Shown here: positions 1-8,890 of the stretch, one piece after another
Numbering within the stretch: the first letter of the stretch is position 1
Layout of the letters: each line of letters begins with the position of its first letter
Assembly (NCBI RefSeq): GCF_000599605.1
Contig: NZ_AZHT01000098.1
Location: forward strand, 1 to 64,000
Length of the DNA: 64,000 nt
Direction of reading: 5' to 3'
Origin: Prevotella sp. HJM029
GTDB lineage: Bacteria; Bacteroidota; Bacteroidia; Bacteroidales; Bacteroidaceae
The notes under the pieces: model-generated
Seen by the model: the letters and a program-made list of their open reading frames with translations, nothing else
Told to the model about the DNA's origin: nothing
The model's database searches: none
Translations under genes and position numbers: made by a program

Positions 1-1427
1 AAGCACTCTCCGAATGCTTGGAACTTTCCAGTTCTCTTCATAACTTCACTCTCGGAAACCAAACCAAGCATATAATGAACAGGAACGCAGATAAAGGCAA
101 TTCAGTGGACGAAAATAATACGCCCAAGCAAAGGAAGACTTCCTCCAAAAATGGTGAGATAGAAACCTATCTCTCCTCTTATTATGAGTTTAGGTACAAC
201 ACGGTGTTGGGGCGAACCGAATACCGAAGCAAGGAAGATGCTCACTTCTCAAAAGTGGGTCGCTATGAAATCAACACGCTCCGCAGGGAACTTGACAACG
301 ATGTGGGGATTATCACATCTTCCGACAACCTCTATTCCATTATAGAGAGCAGCTTCTCTCCACGTATCAATCCCATACAGGAGTATTTCAATGGATTGCC
401 CTTGGTGGATATTGGTAATAGCAGAGGTAATTATAGTGGCAATAGCGATAGTTGTAGTCATGGCAGTAGTGGTAATGGTAATAATGAACACAATAACCAT
501 TGTGATATTTCTTCCCTTTCACTGAAAGCCATTCCCGAATTGGCAAGTTGCGTAGTTGTGCGCAACTCTGACAAGTGGCTGCCATACCTTACCAAATGGC
601 TCGTGGCTGTGGTCGCCAACGCCATGGACGACCGTGAATGCCGTAACCATACCTGTCTTGTACTGACAGGCGAGCAGGGCAAGTTCAAGACAACTTTCCT
701 TGACTTGCTCTGCCCACCTGCCCTGCATGGTTACAGCTACACGGGAAAGATATATCCGCAAGAGAAGGACACGCTTACCTATATAGGGCAAAACCTCATC
801 GTAAACATTGACGACCAGCTCAAAGCCCTCAACAAGCGTGATGAGAACGAACTGAAAAACCTCATCACCTGCCCGATAGTCAAGTATCGTATGCCCTATG
901 ACAAATATGTGGAAGAACACACTCACTTGGCAAGTTTCGTGGCATCGGTAAACGGCAACGACTTTCTTACAGACCCTACAGGAAGCAGACGCTTCCTGCC
1001 CTTTGAAGTGCTTTCCATAAATATTGAGAGAGCAAAAGCTATCTCGATGGACAATGTTTATGCGGAAGCCAAAGCCCTGTTAAAGTCAGGTTTTCGCTAT
1101 TGGTTTGATGATGATGAGATTGCCGAACTATACAGGGAGAGCGAGGATTTCCAAGTGCAGACTGCAGAAATGGAACTACTACTACGCTACTTCGAGAAAC
1201 CAGCGGAGGATGAAAACTATTCGTTAATGGCCACTACGGAGATACTTACCTATTTGGGTATTTATACTCACCAATCACTTGTTGCCAAGCGTATGGGCGA
1301 AGCCTTGAAGAAAGCAGGATACATAAAGGTGAGCAAACGAAGAAACGGAGGTAGCCCCATCTATGTCTACAAAATTAGGAAAATCTTGCCCTGCCCGCTC
1401 CTTAAAACTTGTAGTAGCCAAATGTAG
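1..1427 (+). CDS. VirE/VapE-family (DUF3874-type) P-loop ATPase, 5' end missing
   Basis: The reading frame is open to the left edge (first full codon at base 3), so the start and probably an N-terminal VirE_N/BT4734-like domain lie outside. The visible part is about 475 residues. A P-loop reading GEQGKFKTT sits near residue 218 counted from base 18. It has F where the classical motif has the last G. A Walker-B-like VNIDDQL is near 262-268, and the family motif TGSRRFLPFEV is near 323-333. These proteins are helicase-like NTPases of mobile elements, thought to act with the primase encoded next downstream in element replication or excision. A Gly/Asn/Ser-rich low-complexity stretch (bases about 410-490) separates the N-terminal part from the ATPase. 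Family assignment is firm; the exact role is inferred. Confidence 0.85.
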   Translation, partial: ALSECLELSSSLHNFTLGNQTKHIMNRNADKGNSVDENNTPKQRKTSSKNGEIETYLSSYYEFRYNTVLGRTEYRSKEDAHFSKVGRYEINTLRRELDNDVGIITSSDNLYSIIESSFSPRINPIQEYFNGLPLVDIGNSRGNYSGNSDSCSHGSSGNGNNEHNNHCDISSLSLKAIPELASCVVVRNSDKWLPYLTKWLVAVVANAMDDRECRNHTCLVLTGEQGKFKTTFLDLLCPPALHGYSYTGKIYPQEKDTLTYIGQNLIVNIDDQLKALNKRDENELKNLITCPIVKYRMPYDKYVEEHTHLASFVASVNGNDFLTDPTGSRRFLPFEVLSINIERAKAISMDNVYAEAKALLKSGFRYWFDDDEIAELYRESEDFQVQTAEMELLLRYFEKPAEDENYSLMATTEILTYLGIYTHQSLVAKRMGEALKKAGYIKVSKRRNGGSPIYVYKIRKILPCPLLKTCSSQM

Positions 1428-1620
1428 TAGAATGTGTAGTATTGTCTTATACTAAAAAGTAACACTGATTATCAATCACTTATCACAGAATAGTATATAG
1501 TAAGAAGAAAGATGAAAAAGTTTGGAGGGGAAAAAGTTAGAAAAAGGGAAATTCATTCAAATGCAATCAAATATAATTCAGACAATCGATTATAACTCAA
1601 TCACTTAAATTATTCAAGCA

Positions 1621-2613
1621 ATGAAAGAAGAAGATTTATCACTCATCAAGCGATACTCCATCGTGGAGTATCTTGAAAGGAAAGGTATCAAACCCATGCG
1701 TAGAACACCTTCCTATGCGCTGTACCGCTCACCACTCAGAGAGGAAACGCATCCGAGTTTTAAGGTGGACACAGAGAAGAACCTCTGGATAGACTATGCC
1801 GAAGGTAGGGGCGGAAGTATCATTGACCTCTGTATGCGCTTGGAGGGCTGCACGTTATTGGAAGCCATTTGCCGTTTGGGACAAAACGCTTCCGAAAATA
1901 TAACATATAATTCTTGTAAAGACTTCGTACTAAATAATTTACAACCTGCAATGGCTGCAAATGGGGCAAGGAAAATGATAGAAGTATCAGAAACCTTGCC
2001 GCCACATTTGCAGGAGTATCTTGCGAGGGAACGCTGCATTGACATGGAAAAGGCAACGCCTTTCCTCAAATGCATCAGTTACGAGGTAAGGGACAGGCGC
2101 TACCAAGCCATTGGCTTTGCCAACCTGTTGGGAGGATATGAGCTCCGAGACAATCACTCGTTCAAGGGAACGATAGCTCCGAAGGACATTACTCCTATAT
2201 TCACCGACAAGATAATAAACCAAATACAGCCAACTTGTGTGTTCGAGGGTTTTATGGATTTTCTTTCTTTTCTTTCAATGAAAGAAGAAGTAACAAGTGC
2301 CTGCCTTGTGCTAAACTCCGTGAGCAATACCGCCAAAGCAATTCGGTATATGAATGCGCAGGGAATATCTTTCATTCGTACCTTTCTTGATAATGACGAT
2401 GCAGGGCGGAGAGCTGTACAGGAGTTTGCAGGGGCAGGCTTTCATGTTGAGGACATGAGCATACACTACAAGGATTTCAAAGACCTCAACGAGTTTCATG
2501 TCAGTCGTGTCCGTGAGCGACAGAAGCATAAAGGGCAGAAACAAGCACACATGTCGGTTACAGACCAAAATCAAAACAAGGAATCAAAACAAGTCAAACA
2601 TAAAATCAGATAG
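1621..2613 (+). CDS. Toprim primase-like protein of a mobile element
   Basis: 330 residues. The N-terminal ~100 residues follow the CHC2 primase zinc-domain layout (YALYRSPLREETHPSF, then a GGSIIDLC segment), but the zinc-ligand Cys/His positions are replaced, so zinc binding is probably lost. The C-terminal half is a Toprim domain with the acidic EG motif at E209 and the DxD motif at D257/D259 (LDNDDAG). DnaG-like proteins of this type make primers for the single strand left after mobilization. It follows the VirE-type gene after 193 bases without a recognisable gene and precedes the DUF3408 gene directly. A Lys/Gln-rich tail ends the protein. Family is clear; primase activity of this zinc-less form is not certain. 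Confidence 0.85.
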   Translation: MKEEDLSLIKRYSIVEYLERKGIKPMRRTPSYALYRSPLREETHPSFKVDTEKNLWIDYAEGRGGSIIDLCMRLEGCTLLEAICRLGQNASENITYNSCKDFVLNNLQPAMAANGARKMIEVSETLPPHLQEYLARERCIDMEKATPFLKCISYEVRDRRYQAIGFANLLGGYELRDNHSFKGTIAPKDITPIFTDKIINQIQPTCVFEGFMDFLSFLSMKEEVTSACLVLNSVSNTAKAIRYMNAQGISFIRTFLDNDDAGRRAVQEFAGAGFHVEDMSIHYKDFKDLNEFHVSRVRERQKHKGQKQAHMSVTDQNQNKESKQVKHKIR

Positions 2614-2617
2614 AGAA

Positions 2618-3088
2618 ATGAAAAAGAAAACAATGATGAATGACAAAGACCTTTCGTGGTTCTTGGACAACCAAGATGATGAAATGGACAATGAGGTAAT
2701 CCCACAGACGGAAGCACAACCCGTTCCTGTGGAGGAAACAACAACGGACGTAGAAATGAATGAGGACAGTGTTACTCAAGGAGAAGCGGATATCACTTCT
2801 GGGCAATCCGAGCATACACGGCATACTGAGAATTTGGCTGTTCAAAGACGTATCAGCTCCAAGATGAGAAAGAAAACACTCGAAGCCTACAAGCAAGCCT
2901 ATCTTGTGCCGACCAAGTTAAACAACCGTAAGGCGGTCTATCTGAGCAGGGAGACACAGGAACGTGCCGACTTCATTGTGCGTAGATTAGGCGACAGGGG
3001 CAGCAACCTTTCAAGCTTTGTGGAGAACATCGTTCGTCAGCATCTGGAGGAATATGGTGAGGACATAGAGAAATGGAGAAGACTGTAA
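2618..3088 (+). CDS. DUF3408-type mobile-element protein
   Basis: The frame is open from 2498, but that would overlap the primase gene by more than 100 bases. The ATG at 2618, four bases after the primase stop, is preferred (156 residues); an ATG at 2636 is also possible. The first ~65 residues are acidic and probably disordered. The C-terminal ~85 residues carry the DUF3408 pattern: a basic helix (KTLEAYKQAYLVP), a VYLSRETQERADFIV strand-helix and a helix ending SSFVENIVRQHLEEYGE, similar to a ribbon-helix-helix DNA-binding fold. Genes of this family sit beside mobilization genes in Bacteroides elements. A role in relaxosome assembly, or binding to the repeats just downstream, is inference. 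Confidence 0.75.
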   Translation: MKKKTMMNDKDLSWFLDNQDDEMDNEVIPQTEAQPVPVEETTTDVEMNEDSVTQGEADITSGQSEHTRHTENLAVQRRISSKMRKKTLEAYKQAYLVPTKLNNRKAVYLSRETQERADFIVRRLGDRGSNLSSFVENIVRQHLEEYGEDIEKWRRL

Positions 3089-3096
3089 TCCGTAAG

Positions 3097-3206
3097 AAAA
3101 GGTAGACGGTTTTCAGGGAAAAGGTCTACCCTTTCTTCAAAATAGGTCTACCTTTTCGAGCAAATAGATCTACCTTTTTTGCTAAAAGGGTCTACCCTTT
3201 CTTCTT
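3097..3206. repeat. Five 22-bp iteron-like direct repeats
   Basis: Five units of exactly 22 bp start at 3097, 3119, 3141, 3163 and 3185. The shared core is GGTCTACC followed by CTTT/TTTT. Core starts are 3101 (variant GGTAGACG), 3123, 3145, 3167 (GATCTACC) and 3189. The last unit is an almost perfect dyad, AAAGGG-TCTA-CCCTTT. Equal 22-bp spacing puts every core on one face of the helix, as in plasmid iterons bound by a replication or relaxosome protein. The array lies directly after the DUF3408 gene and before the candidate oriT. Confidence 0.85.
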
Positions 3207-3319
3207 CGGCTAAGTTCTCTATGAGAATGCCACGAATGCAGTTAGTCATAGAATGCACGGCATTCGTTTTTAGGCTATAAAACGTTTTAAGCGTATATAA
3301 TTTGTTCGGTAGCATTGCA

Positions 3320-3400
3320 AGACGTCAGTTTGTACCCACAAACTGCTCTTGCTCCCCTCGTCAGACTGTCGGGGAGATAAGACCGTAATCACTCCGTTCT
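3320..3400. other. Candidate origin of transfer (oriT)
   Basis: Two hairpins lie just upstream of mobC and the relaxase gene, where oriT sits in many mobilizable elements. One has perfect 8-bp arms CAGTTTGT (3326-3333) and ACAAACTG (3338-3345) around ACCC. The other has arms CTCCCC (3352-3357) and GGGGAG (3371-3376). The rest of the 3089-3469 interval shows no gene. The nick site cannot be assigned from sequence alone. Confidence 0.45.
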
Positions 3401-3469
3401 CATCGGTCAGCATTCAGAAATTAAGAGACAATGAATCATCTATAATGATTAACTTTCAAAGAAGCTTAT

Positions 3470-3901
3470 ATGAACAGATATAATAAAAAGACTGCCAAAT
3501 GGCAGCAACAGAATAAGGAAGAGCAGAAGATGAACAAGACAGAGTTCATCAAAGTAAGATGCACCTCAGAGGAAAAGCAGCGTATCAAGTCAAAGGCGGA
3601 AAGTGCGGGACGTAAGTTCTCCGATTACTGTCGTGAGATACTCCTAAATGGAGAGGTGGCAGCCGTTCCTAAGATGACAGAAAATGAGAGGGAAGCCATT
3701 TGTATACTTCAGCATACAGGACGGTTCTATGGACAGATTTCTAACCTCATCAAAGTAAAAGATGAGAGATGGGTACATATTACACAGAACCTTTCGCTAT
3801 GTGCCAAAGAGGCATTTAAGCGGTTTTACACCCCCCATTTTCATGTGGACGATGAGGTATATAAGGTCTTAAATCTAACAAAAAATGATAGGAAAATGTA
3901 A
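3470..3901 (+). CDS. MobC-like relaxosome accessory protein
   Basis: 143 residues from the ATG at 3470. An in-frame ATG at 3530 (MNKTEFIKVRC, after AGGAAGAGC) matches the usual start of the family better and would give 123 residues. The N-terminal part is a ribbon-helix-helix (TEFIKVRCTSEEKQRIKSKA), and the middle has the MobC-type helix ILQHTGRFYGQISNLIK. Such small proteins bind oriT and help the relaxase nick one strand. The gene overlaps the relaxase gene by 17 bases, which supports translational coupling and a shared job. Confidence 0.85.
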   Translation: MNRYNKKTAKWQQQNKEEQKMNKTEFIKVRCTSEEKQRIKSKAESAGRKFSDYCREILLNGEVAAVPKMTENEREAICILQHTGRFYGQISNLIKVKDERWVHITQNLSLCAKEAFKRFYTPHFHVDDEVYKVLNLTKNDRKM

Positions 3902-4964
3902 GGCGATAGCGCATGGCAGCACGGCTTTAGACTATATTTTCAGAGAGGGTAAACTCGGCAGTCGGCTTGCCTTCCACAACCTTTGCAGCAGGGAGCCAAA
4001 GACTATCTATGAGGAAATGAAAGTGGTCAGCGACTATAACAGCCGTTGCAGGAACAAGTTCCTGCGCATCGAAATTGGTATCGCACCACAAGACGAGAAA
4101 AGACTGCCTGTATCCGAGCTTATGGGAATAGCCCATCTGTTTGCCAAGCGAATGGGACTTGACAACCACCAATGGGTGGCGGTAACGCACAAGGACACCG
4201 ACAACAGACATATTCACATTATTGCCAACCGCATCAGCCTTTACGGAGAAGTCTATGACACCACTTTTGTGAGCAACAGGGCAGCGAGAGTGGCGGAGGA
4301 AATAAGCAGGGAGAAAGGCTTGACCATCGCAAAGGAGATTAAGGCGGAAAGGAAATACCAAAAGGCAAAAGTCAGCCAGACGAGAGAGCAAGCAAAGAAA
4401 GTGGTGCAACAAATCTGTTATTCCATGCTTGACAAGTACAGAGATACAGGCATCACGGGGTATTCCATGTTCCTTTATGAATTGAACAAAAACGGCATTA
4501 CCATAGAGCGTATGAAGAATAAGCAGGGCAAGGTATATGGCTTGAAGTTCTCCTTCAATGGACAAAGCTTCAAGGCTTCCGAAATCGGCAGGGAATTCGG
4601 CTACCGTTCCTTGCAAAAGAACTTTGAAGTAGCCAATAAAGCCGAAACAAAGGAGACGATAACAAAAGCTCACACAATGGCACACGAGACTGCAAAAGAT
4701 AAAACTCACTCAGACACAGGCTATCAACTTGTTCCTCCCAGTCGTTCATACATACCGCCTACAAAAGCAAACGAAGGCTCTTCTATTGCACAAGCCGTAG
4801 GAAATGTAGCAAGCACCGCCTTGAATGCTGCCGAAGAAATGATTTTGGGAGCAGGTGGACTTATTAATCCACAGACACACGGTGATGATTATGCCGAGAT
4901 GGCTTGGCAACGAAAACTCAGAAACCAAGCCAAGAAAAAGAAGAAAATAAGAAGAGGACTGTGA
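3885..4964 (+). CDS. MOBP-type relaxase (mobilization nuclease)
   Basis: 359 residues. The relaxase domain fills the first ~170 residues, with the metal-binding motif H102-x-D104-x4-H109-x-H111 followed by N115 (HKDTDNRHIHIIANR). A candidate catalytic Tyr is in the N-terminal segment ALDYIFREGK (about residue 16). The protein nicks oriT, stays covalently bound to the 5' end and carries the strand to the recipient using the transfer machinery of a helper element. The C-terminal ~90 residues are low-complexity and basic (KKKKKIRRGL), a likely DNA-binding or coupling tail. No conjugation apparatus is visible, so the element is mobilizable rather than self-transmissible as far as this window shows. 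Confidence 0.93.
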   Translation: MIGKCKAIAHGSTALDYIFREGKLGSRLAFHNLCSREPKTIYEEMKVVSDYNSRCRNKFLRIEIGIAPQDEKRLPVSELMGIAHLFAKRMGLDNHQWVAVTHKDTDNRHIHIIANRISLYGEVYDTTFVSNRAARVAEEISREKGLTIAKEIKAERKYQKAKVSQTREQAKKVVQQICYSMLDKYRDTGITGYSMFLYELNKNGITIERMKNKQGKVYGLKFSFNGQSFKASEIGREFGYRSLQKNFEVANKAETKETITKAHTMAHETAKDKTHSDTGYQLVPPSRSYIPPTKANEGSSIAQAVGNVASTALNAAEEMILGAGGLINPQTHGDDYAEMAWQRKLRNQAKKKKKIRRGL

Positions 4965-5162
4965 TGGTAAATACATTAAAGATCTGAAATAAACTATTGG
5001 AAACTATCCATCGTAAATAAATTAGGCGATGGTGCAAATAACACATGATAATTGCCTTCAAAATTACACACTGTGAATTTCTAAAAAACACACCAAATAA
5101 TTGGTCTAAATATTATTTTGTTTATATATATTGTAATTTAAATACGAAAAAGCTAAATATAA

Positions 5163-5193
5163 TTTGCGGAATTAATTTTTATTTGTACCTTTA
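5163..5193 (+). promoter_or_regulatory. Promoter of the rloA-like operon
   Basis: A -33 TTTG (5163-5166), a 19-base gap and TACCTTTA (5186-5193) fit the Bacteroidota sigma-ABfr consensus (last G replaced by A). It lies about 25 bases upstream of the ATG at 5222. The remaining AT-rich spacer from 4965 shows no gene. Having its own promoter separates the cargo from the mobilization genes. Confidence 0.6.
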
Positions 5194-5221
5194 CACCGTA
5201 TAACAGATAAATTCAACGATT

Positions 5222-6520
5222 ATGATAGCAGAATTCAGCATTGAGAATTTTTTCTCCATTAAATCGGCTCAGAAAATCAGTTTTGAGCCATCGGCAGATA
5301 CTTTTATGTCTGATGAGTATTCGTATGAAGTTAAAGAAGGGGTAAGATTGCTGAAAGTAGGCATCATCTATGGTGCCAATGCTTCCGGTAAAACAAATAT
5401 ATTAAACGCCATCGAATTCTTCAAAATGTTGGTTTTGAGAATGCCTAAAGATCGGAATGAGAAAACCGGAGTAGTTCCTTTTATGCTGGATAACACTTCG
5501 AGGAATGAAACGACAAAGATGTCTATGGTGTTCTATATCAATCAATCGAAGTATATTCTTAGTTTTGAGTTGGATGCAAAGCACATTTATTCCGAGGCAT
5601 TGATTGTTTATGATTCCATTCGCCCTACCAAATTGTATAATCGAAGTTATGATGTTGCGACAGATTCCACGACCATCGACTTTGGCGTGAATCTGAAAAT
5701 GACAAAGAAAAGTCAAGATGTGATTTCCGGAAACACAATCAATAATTGCAGTGTGCTTGCCGCATTTGGAAAAAGCAATGTGGAACGCACTAGGCTGAAT
5801 GATGTGTACGACTATTTTACCGAACAGGTAAAAGAAGTATTGGCTCCTGGTATGCGACTTTCGAGATATGTCAAATCACGATTGGATAAAGACGAAACAG
5901 GAGATTTAAAGAGATTCATTTTAAACTTCCTGAAAGCATCCGATTTCAATATAGAAGATGTTGTATTGCACGAGGAGGAAGAACTAATAACCCCTGAATT
6001 GGAACAGTTGATTCAGAATGCCCCTATTGATAAAGAGGCAAAGGCAGAAATGCTAAGGAAGGGTAAAATTACAAATACGGAGCTGACCTTCAAGCATAAG
6101 GCAGGCGACAAAGTATATGATTTATCGGAAGAATACGAATCCAATGGCACTATGAGGTTCTTGGGAATGGCAGTAATACTGAATTTCTTGTTAAAGACCA
6201 ATCGATTTGTGTCTATCGATGAAGTAGAAACAAGTATTCACTATGAGCTGTTAGCTTATTTCATAAAAGTATTTTTGGCAAACAGTAACGGAACATCCCA
6301 GATGCTCTTGACTACACATGATATCAATCTTCTCAATGAGGATTTCATTCGCCGTGATACGATATGGTTCACTGATAAAGATGAATTCGGAGAAACTAAA
6401 ATTGTGCGTCTTTCTTCTCTTGGGCTGCATAAGAATCTTTCCCCATACAATGCCTACAAGCAGGGAAAGTTAGTAAAGCTGCCGTTCTTGGGTAGTCAAT
6501 ATATCAACCTAAATGACTAA
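5222..6520 (+). CDS. RloA/AbiLi-like ATP-binding protein (SMC/OLD-type ATPase)
   Basis: 432 residues. It begins MIAEFSIENFFSIKSAQKISF, typical of the AAA_15/AAA_21 group. The Walker A motif is G51ANASGKT58, an ABC-like signature (ESNGTMRFLG) precedes Walker B VSID333E, and an H-loop LLTTHD follows. There is a helical insert between about residues 200 and 290. In the RloA-RloB and AbiL phage-defence pairs such an ATPase is thought to sense infection and control its Toprim partner. The next gene starts inside the last codons of this one (6513), so the two are translationally coupled. The defence role is inferred from family and location on a mobile element. Confidence 0.88.
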   Translation: MIAEFSIENFFSIKSAQKISFEPSADTFMSDEYSYEVKEGVRLLKVGIIYGANASGKTNILNAIEFFKMLVLRMPKDRNEKTGVVPFMLDNTSRNETTKMSMVFYINQSKYILSFELDAKHIYSEALIVYDSIRPTKLYNRSYDVATDSTTIDFGVNLKMTKKSQDVISGNTINNCSVLAAFGKSNVERTRLNDVYDYFTEQVKEVLAPGMRLSRYVKSRLDKDETGDLKRFILNFLKASDFNIEDVVLHEEEELITPELEQLIQNAPIDKEAKAEMLRKGKITNTELTFKHKAGDKVYDLSEEYESNGTMRFLGMAVILNFLLKTNRFVSIDEVETSIHYELLAYFIKVFLANSNGTSQMLLTTHDINLLNEDFIRRDTIWFTDKDEFGETKIVRLSSLGLHKNLSPYNAYKQGKLVKLPFLGSQYINLND

Positions 6521-7136
6521 TGATATGGGACGGACAGTAACAAAAAGTATCGCCATCATAGGCGAAGGGGAAACAGAATGGTTCTATTTCGATTCTCTGA
6601 GGATTATATGTCGCTATCCCTTCAAGGTTGCGCCAGCTTTTCCACAACATAGTGACATTTATCATATACTGAAATTAGTAGAATCCTATCTGAGCAAGCA
6701 ATATGATTATATCGTATGCTTGTTTGATATGGACAGACTATTTAAGTATTCCTCTGAAATGCATCTATATCAGCGTGCAAAGAAGAAATATGCTGCAAAG
6801 AAATATGTCGGACAGGTGATGTTTGTAGAAACGAATCCTTGCACGGAATTTTGGTTTTTGCTCCACTTCTTACCTAATGTGGTTTGTCGGCGATATGAGA
6901 GTTACGAACAACTGCTTCCCGAATTGCAGAAATATATGCCAGGATATGAAAAGACCAAACGGTATTTCATACGTACCAATCTCTATAAATACTTGATAGA
7001 GAATGGTAACTTGGAACGAGCGATATCAAATTCTGAAAAGTTGTGCCAACTCTGCAAGGAATCGCCGGAGGATTTGAAGGCATATTCAGAAATACATAAA
7101 GCTATTGAATTACTTAATACACTCATTATAAGATAG
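6513..7136 (+). CDS. RloB/AbiLii-like Toprim-type effector
   Basis: 207 residues; the start overlaps the ATPase gene by 8 bases (an ATG at 6525 is the alternative). The N-terminus has the Toprim-like acidic motif E18GETE22 followed by W-F-Y-F, and the second acidic motif is D72MD74 in CLFDMDR, the arrangement found in OLD-family nucleases. A conserved TNPCTEFWFLLHF segment near residue 110 is typical of RloB/AbiLii proteins. AbiLii is one half of a two-gene abortive-infection system of lactococcal plasmids, and RloB occurs inside restriction operons. Nuclease activity here is inference. Confidence 0.88.
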   Translation: MTNDMGRTVTKSIAIIGEGETEWFYFDSLRIICRYPFKVAPAFPQHSDIYHILKLVESYLSKQYDYIVCLFDMDRLFKYSSEMHLYQRAKKKYAAKKYVGQVMFVETNPCTEFWFLLHFLPNVVCRRYESYEQLLPELQKYMPGYEKTKRYFIRTNLYKYLIENGNLERAISNSEKLCQLCKESPEDLKAYSEIHKAIELLNTLIIR

Positions 7137-7223
7137 TTGTTAAAAAGATTAGTTATTTGGCTTCCGTTAAAAACAGGCAGCATCTATTAACCATAAATTA
7201 GAAACTTATAATTGACAATAAGC

Positions 7224-8669
7224 ATGGCATTAACATACAGTAGGTTTTTTAAGGTAAAGCATAGGGATTTTGTAAAAAAAGGGGTATATAATGCCTTTTT
7301 GGATCAAGACTCCTTGCTTCATATAGATCCGCTTCTTCTGAAAGGAAGTGAGATACCCGAATTTAAGAATGCATATACAGAATTCTTTAACTATTTTAGA
7401 TTATTTATACCTTTAGTAAAAGCTTCAAAAGCTGACAATCTTCAGGACCGTTTCTTTAATCAAATGGTAAAAAGATTTACTTTCAAGGAAATCCCAAATA
7501 CAGGATTGGGATTTTCAAAAGGTAATACAAGAGGAAGGGGTATCAGTGGCACTATTTCCATACAACTTGCCCATAGTGCATACACCATCATAAAGGCGGG
7601 TATTGAAGATCCTGAAATCTTTGGTTTAATGCAACTAATAGAGGATAATATGGCAGCTGATAGAATCAGTGACATGGCCATTGCCATCCTTCAAAGACAC
7701 TTTCTTGAGTATACACAAAGAATAGCTCTGGAAATGGGACTAACAACTCATTCTTATACATTCGAGTATGGGGTCATGTTCCAAATCCCTTTCTACAAAG
7801 ATAAGCCTATTCATTTTATTCCGGAATCATTTTTAGCAAATCTTCCCGTTGCACATGATTTTGAAGAGATAGACAATGTGTGTAATTATAATAATCGGCT
7901 CAAAAGAAAGATTGCAGAATTGATTGGTGTTAATTGGGCCGAGTACAAGGACTACAAAAAGAAAGATTGGAAGAATCTTATCGTTGGCAATAAAGATTGT
8001 TATAAAGCAGCAATTAGTTTCTATAAGAATCTCAATGCAATACCGTATGATTTCACAGCAGACAATAAGAAGCAATACCAAGTTGTATTGCTTCAAGAGC
8101 TATTGGACGAGATTCCATTCCAAAAGCCAACTGAGTATGAGAACGAAGAGGAGGAAGTTTATAAGCTCACGCTGGCAATGTGTCATCAATTCAAACATTT
8201 AGTTGAACACAATAGGATTTCGGAGTTGTTCTATCGAAATAATCGGACTCCGGACGAAACAGATTGGCAGCTTCTGCTATATACTGTGGCTGATACGTAC
8301 AAAATAGCAGGTAATTTAGACCTATCTATAACACGAGAGGATAATCCTGGTGTTGGTGAGATTGATTTCCATATAACCAAAGGTTCAAGGGCAAATTCAG
8401 TTATAGAGATAAAACGTTCTACTAATGAAAATCTCATTCATGGGTATCGAACTCAGTTGCCTGCCTATATGAAAGCAGAAAGAGCACAATCAGGCATATT
8501 CATGGTAATCATGGAAAAGGATAATATTGATGAGATTAAACAGAAAATTGGAGAAGTGCAAAAGGATATGGAAAATAAAGGTGAGTATATACCTGAGATT
8601 GTCTATATCAATGGTATGCGACAATATTCTGCAAGTAACAGAAACTATATAAATCCAGAAATAGAATAA
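7224..8669 (+). CDS. Unfamiliar protein with C-terminal PD-(D/E)XK nuclease core
   Basis: The frame is open from a TTG at 7212, but the ATG at 7224 (MALTYSRFFK) is preferred, giving 481 residues. I do not recognise the N-terminal ~350 residues. They hold well-formed motifs (GVYNAFLDQDSLLHIDP, NTGLGFSKGNTRGRG, DRISDMAIAIL) that suggest a conserved family. The C-terminal ~110 residues look like a nuclease fold: GEID381F, a strand, then I-E395-I-K397 and HGYRTQLPAYMKAE, the D-x(13)-ExK pattern of PD-(D/E)XK enzymes. The gene starts 87 bases after the RloB-like gene on the same strand, with no terminator seen between. A third component of the same defence operon, or an independent restriction-type effector, are both possible. 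Confidence 0.75.
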   Translation: MALTYSRFFKVKHRDFVKKGVYNAFLDQDSLLHIDPLLLKGSEIPEFKNAYTEFFNYFRLFIPLVKASKADNLQDRFFNQMVKRFTFKEIPNTGLGFSKGNTRGRGISGTISIQLAHSAYTIIKAGIEDPEIFGLMQLIEDNMAADRISDMAIAILQRHFLEYTQRIALEMGLTTHSYTFEYGVMFQIPFYKDKPIHFIPESFLANLPVAHDFEEIDNVCNYNNRLKRKIAELIGVNWAEYKDYKKKDWKNLIVGNKDCYKAAISFYKNLNAIPYDFTADNKKQYQVVLLQELLDEIPFQKPTEYENEEEEVYKLTLAMCHQFKHLVEHNRISELFYRNNRTPDETDWQLLLYTVADTYKIAGNLDLSITREDNPGVGEIDFHITKGSRANSVIEIKRSTNENLIHGYRTQLPAYMKAERAQSGIFMVIMEKDNIDEIKQKIGEVQKDMENKGEYIPEIVYINGMRQYSASNRNYINPEIE

Positions 8670-8890
8670 GAGTTCAATAAAGATTCCTCACGAAGCATTG
8701 GCTGACAGAAAATAAGGTGCATTGAATTACACCACATGAAAATGCAGCCATACAGCAGATGGAGTGTTATCGTGAGCATCTAAAAATCATTGTGCTTACC
8801 TTGAAATGATAAACTATCGAATTTAAACGAACAAGTATAATAGCGTGTTCTTGGCTATATAATTCAAGGACAAAAATTAGAAGGTTAGAT

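Noticed and set aside
3927-4709. 260-residue open frame opposite the relaxase gene
   Set aside because: It is antisense to a relaxase with intact catalytic motifs and shows no domain pattern or start signal.
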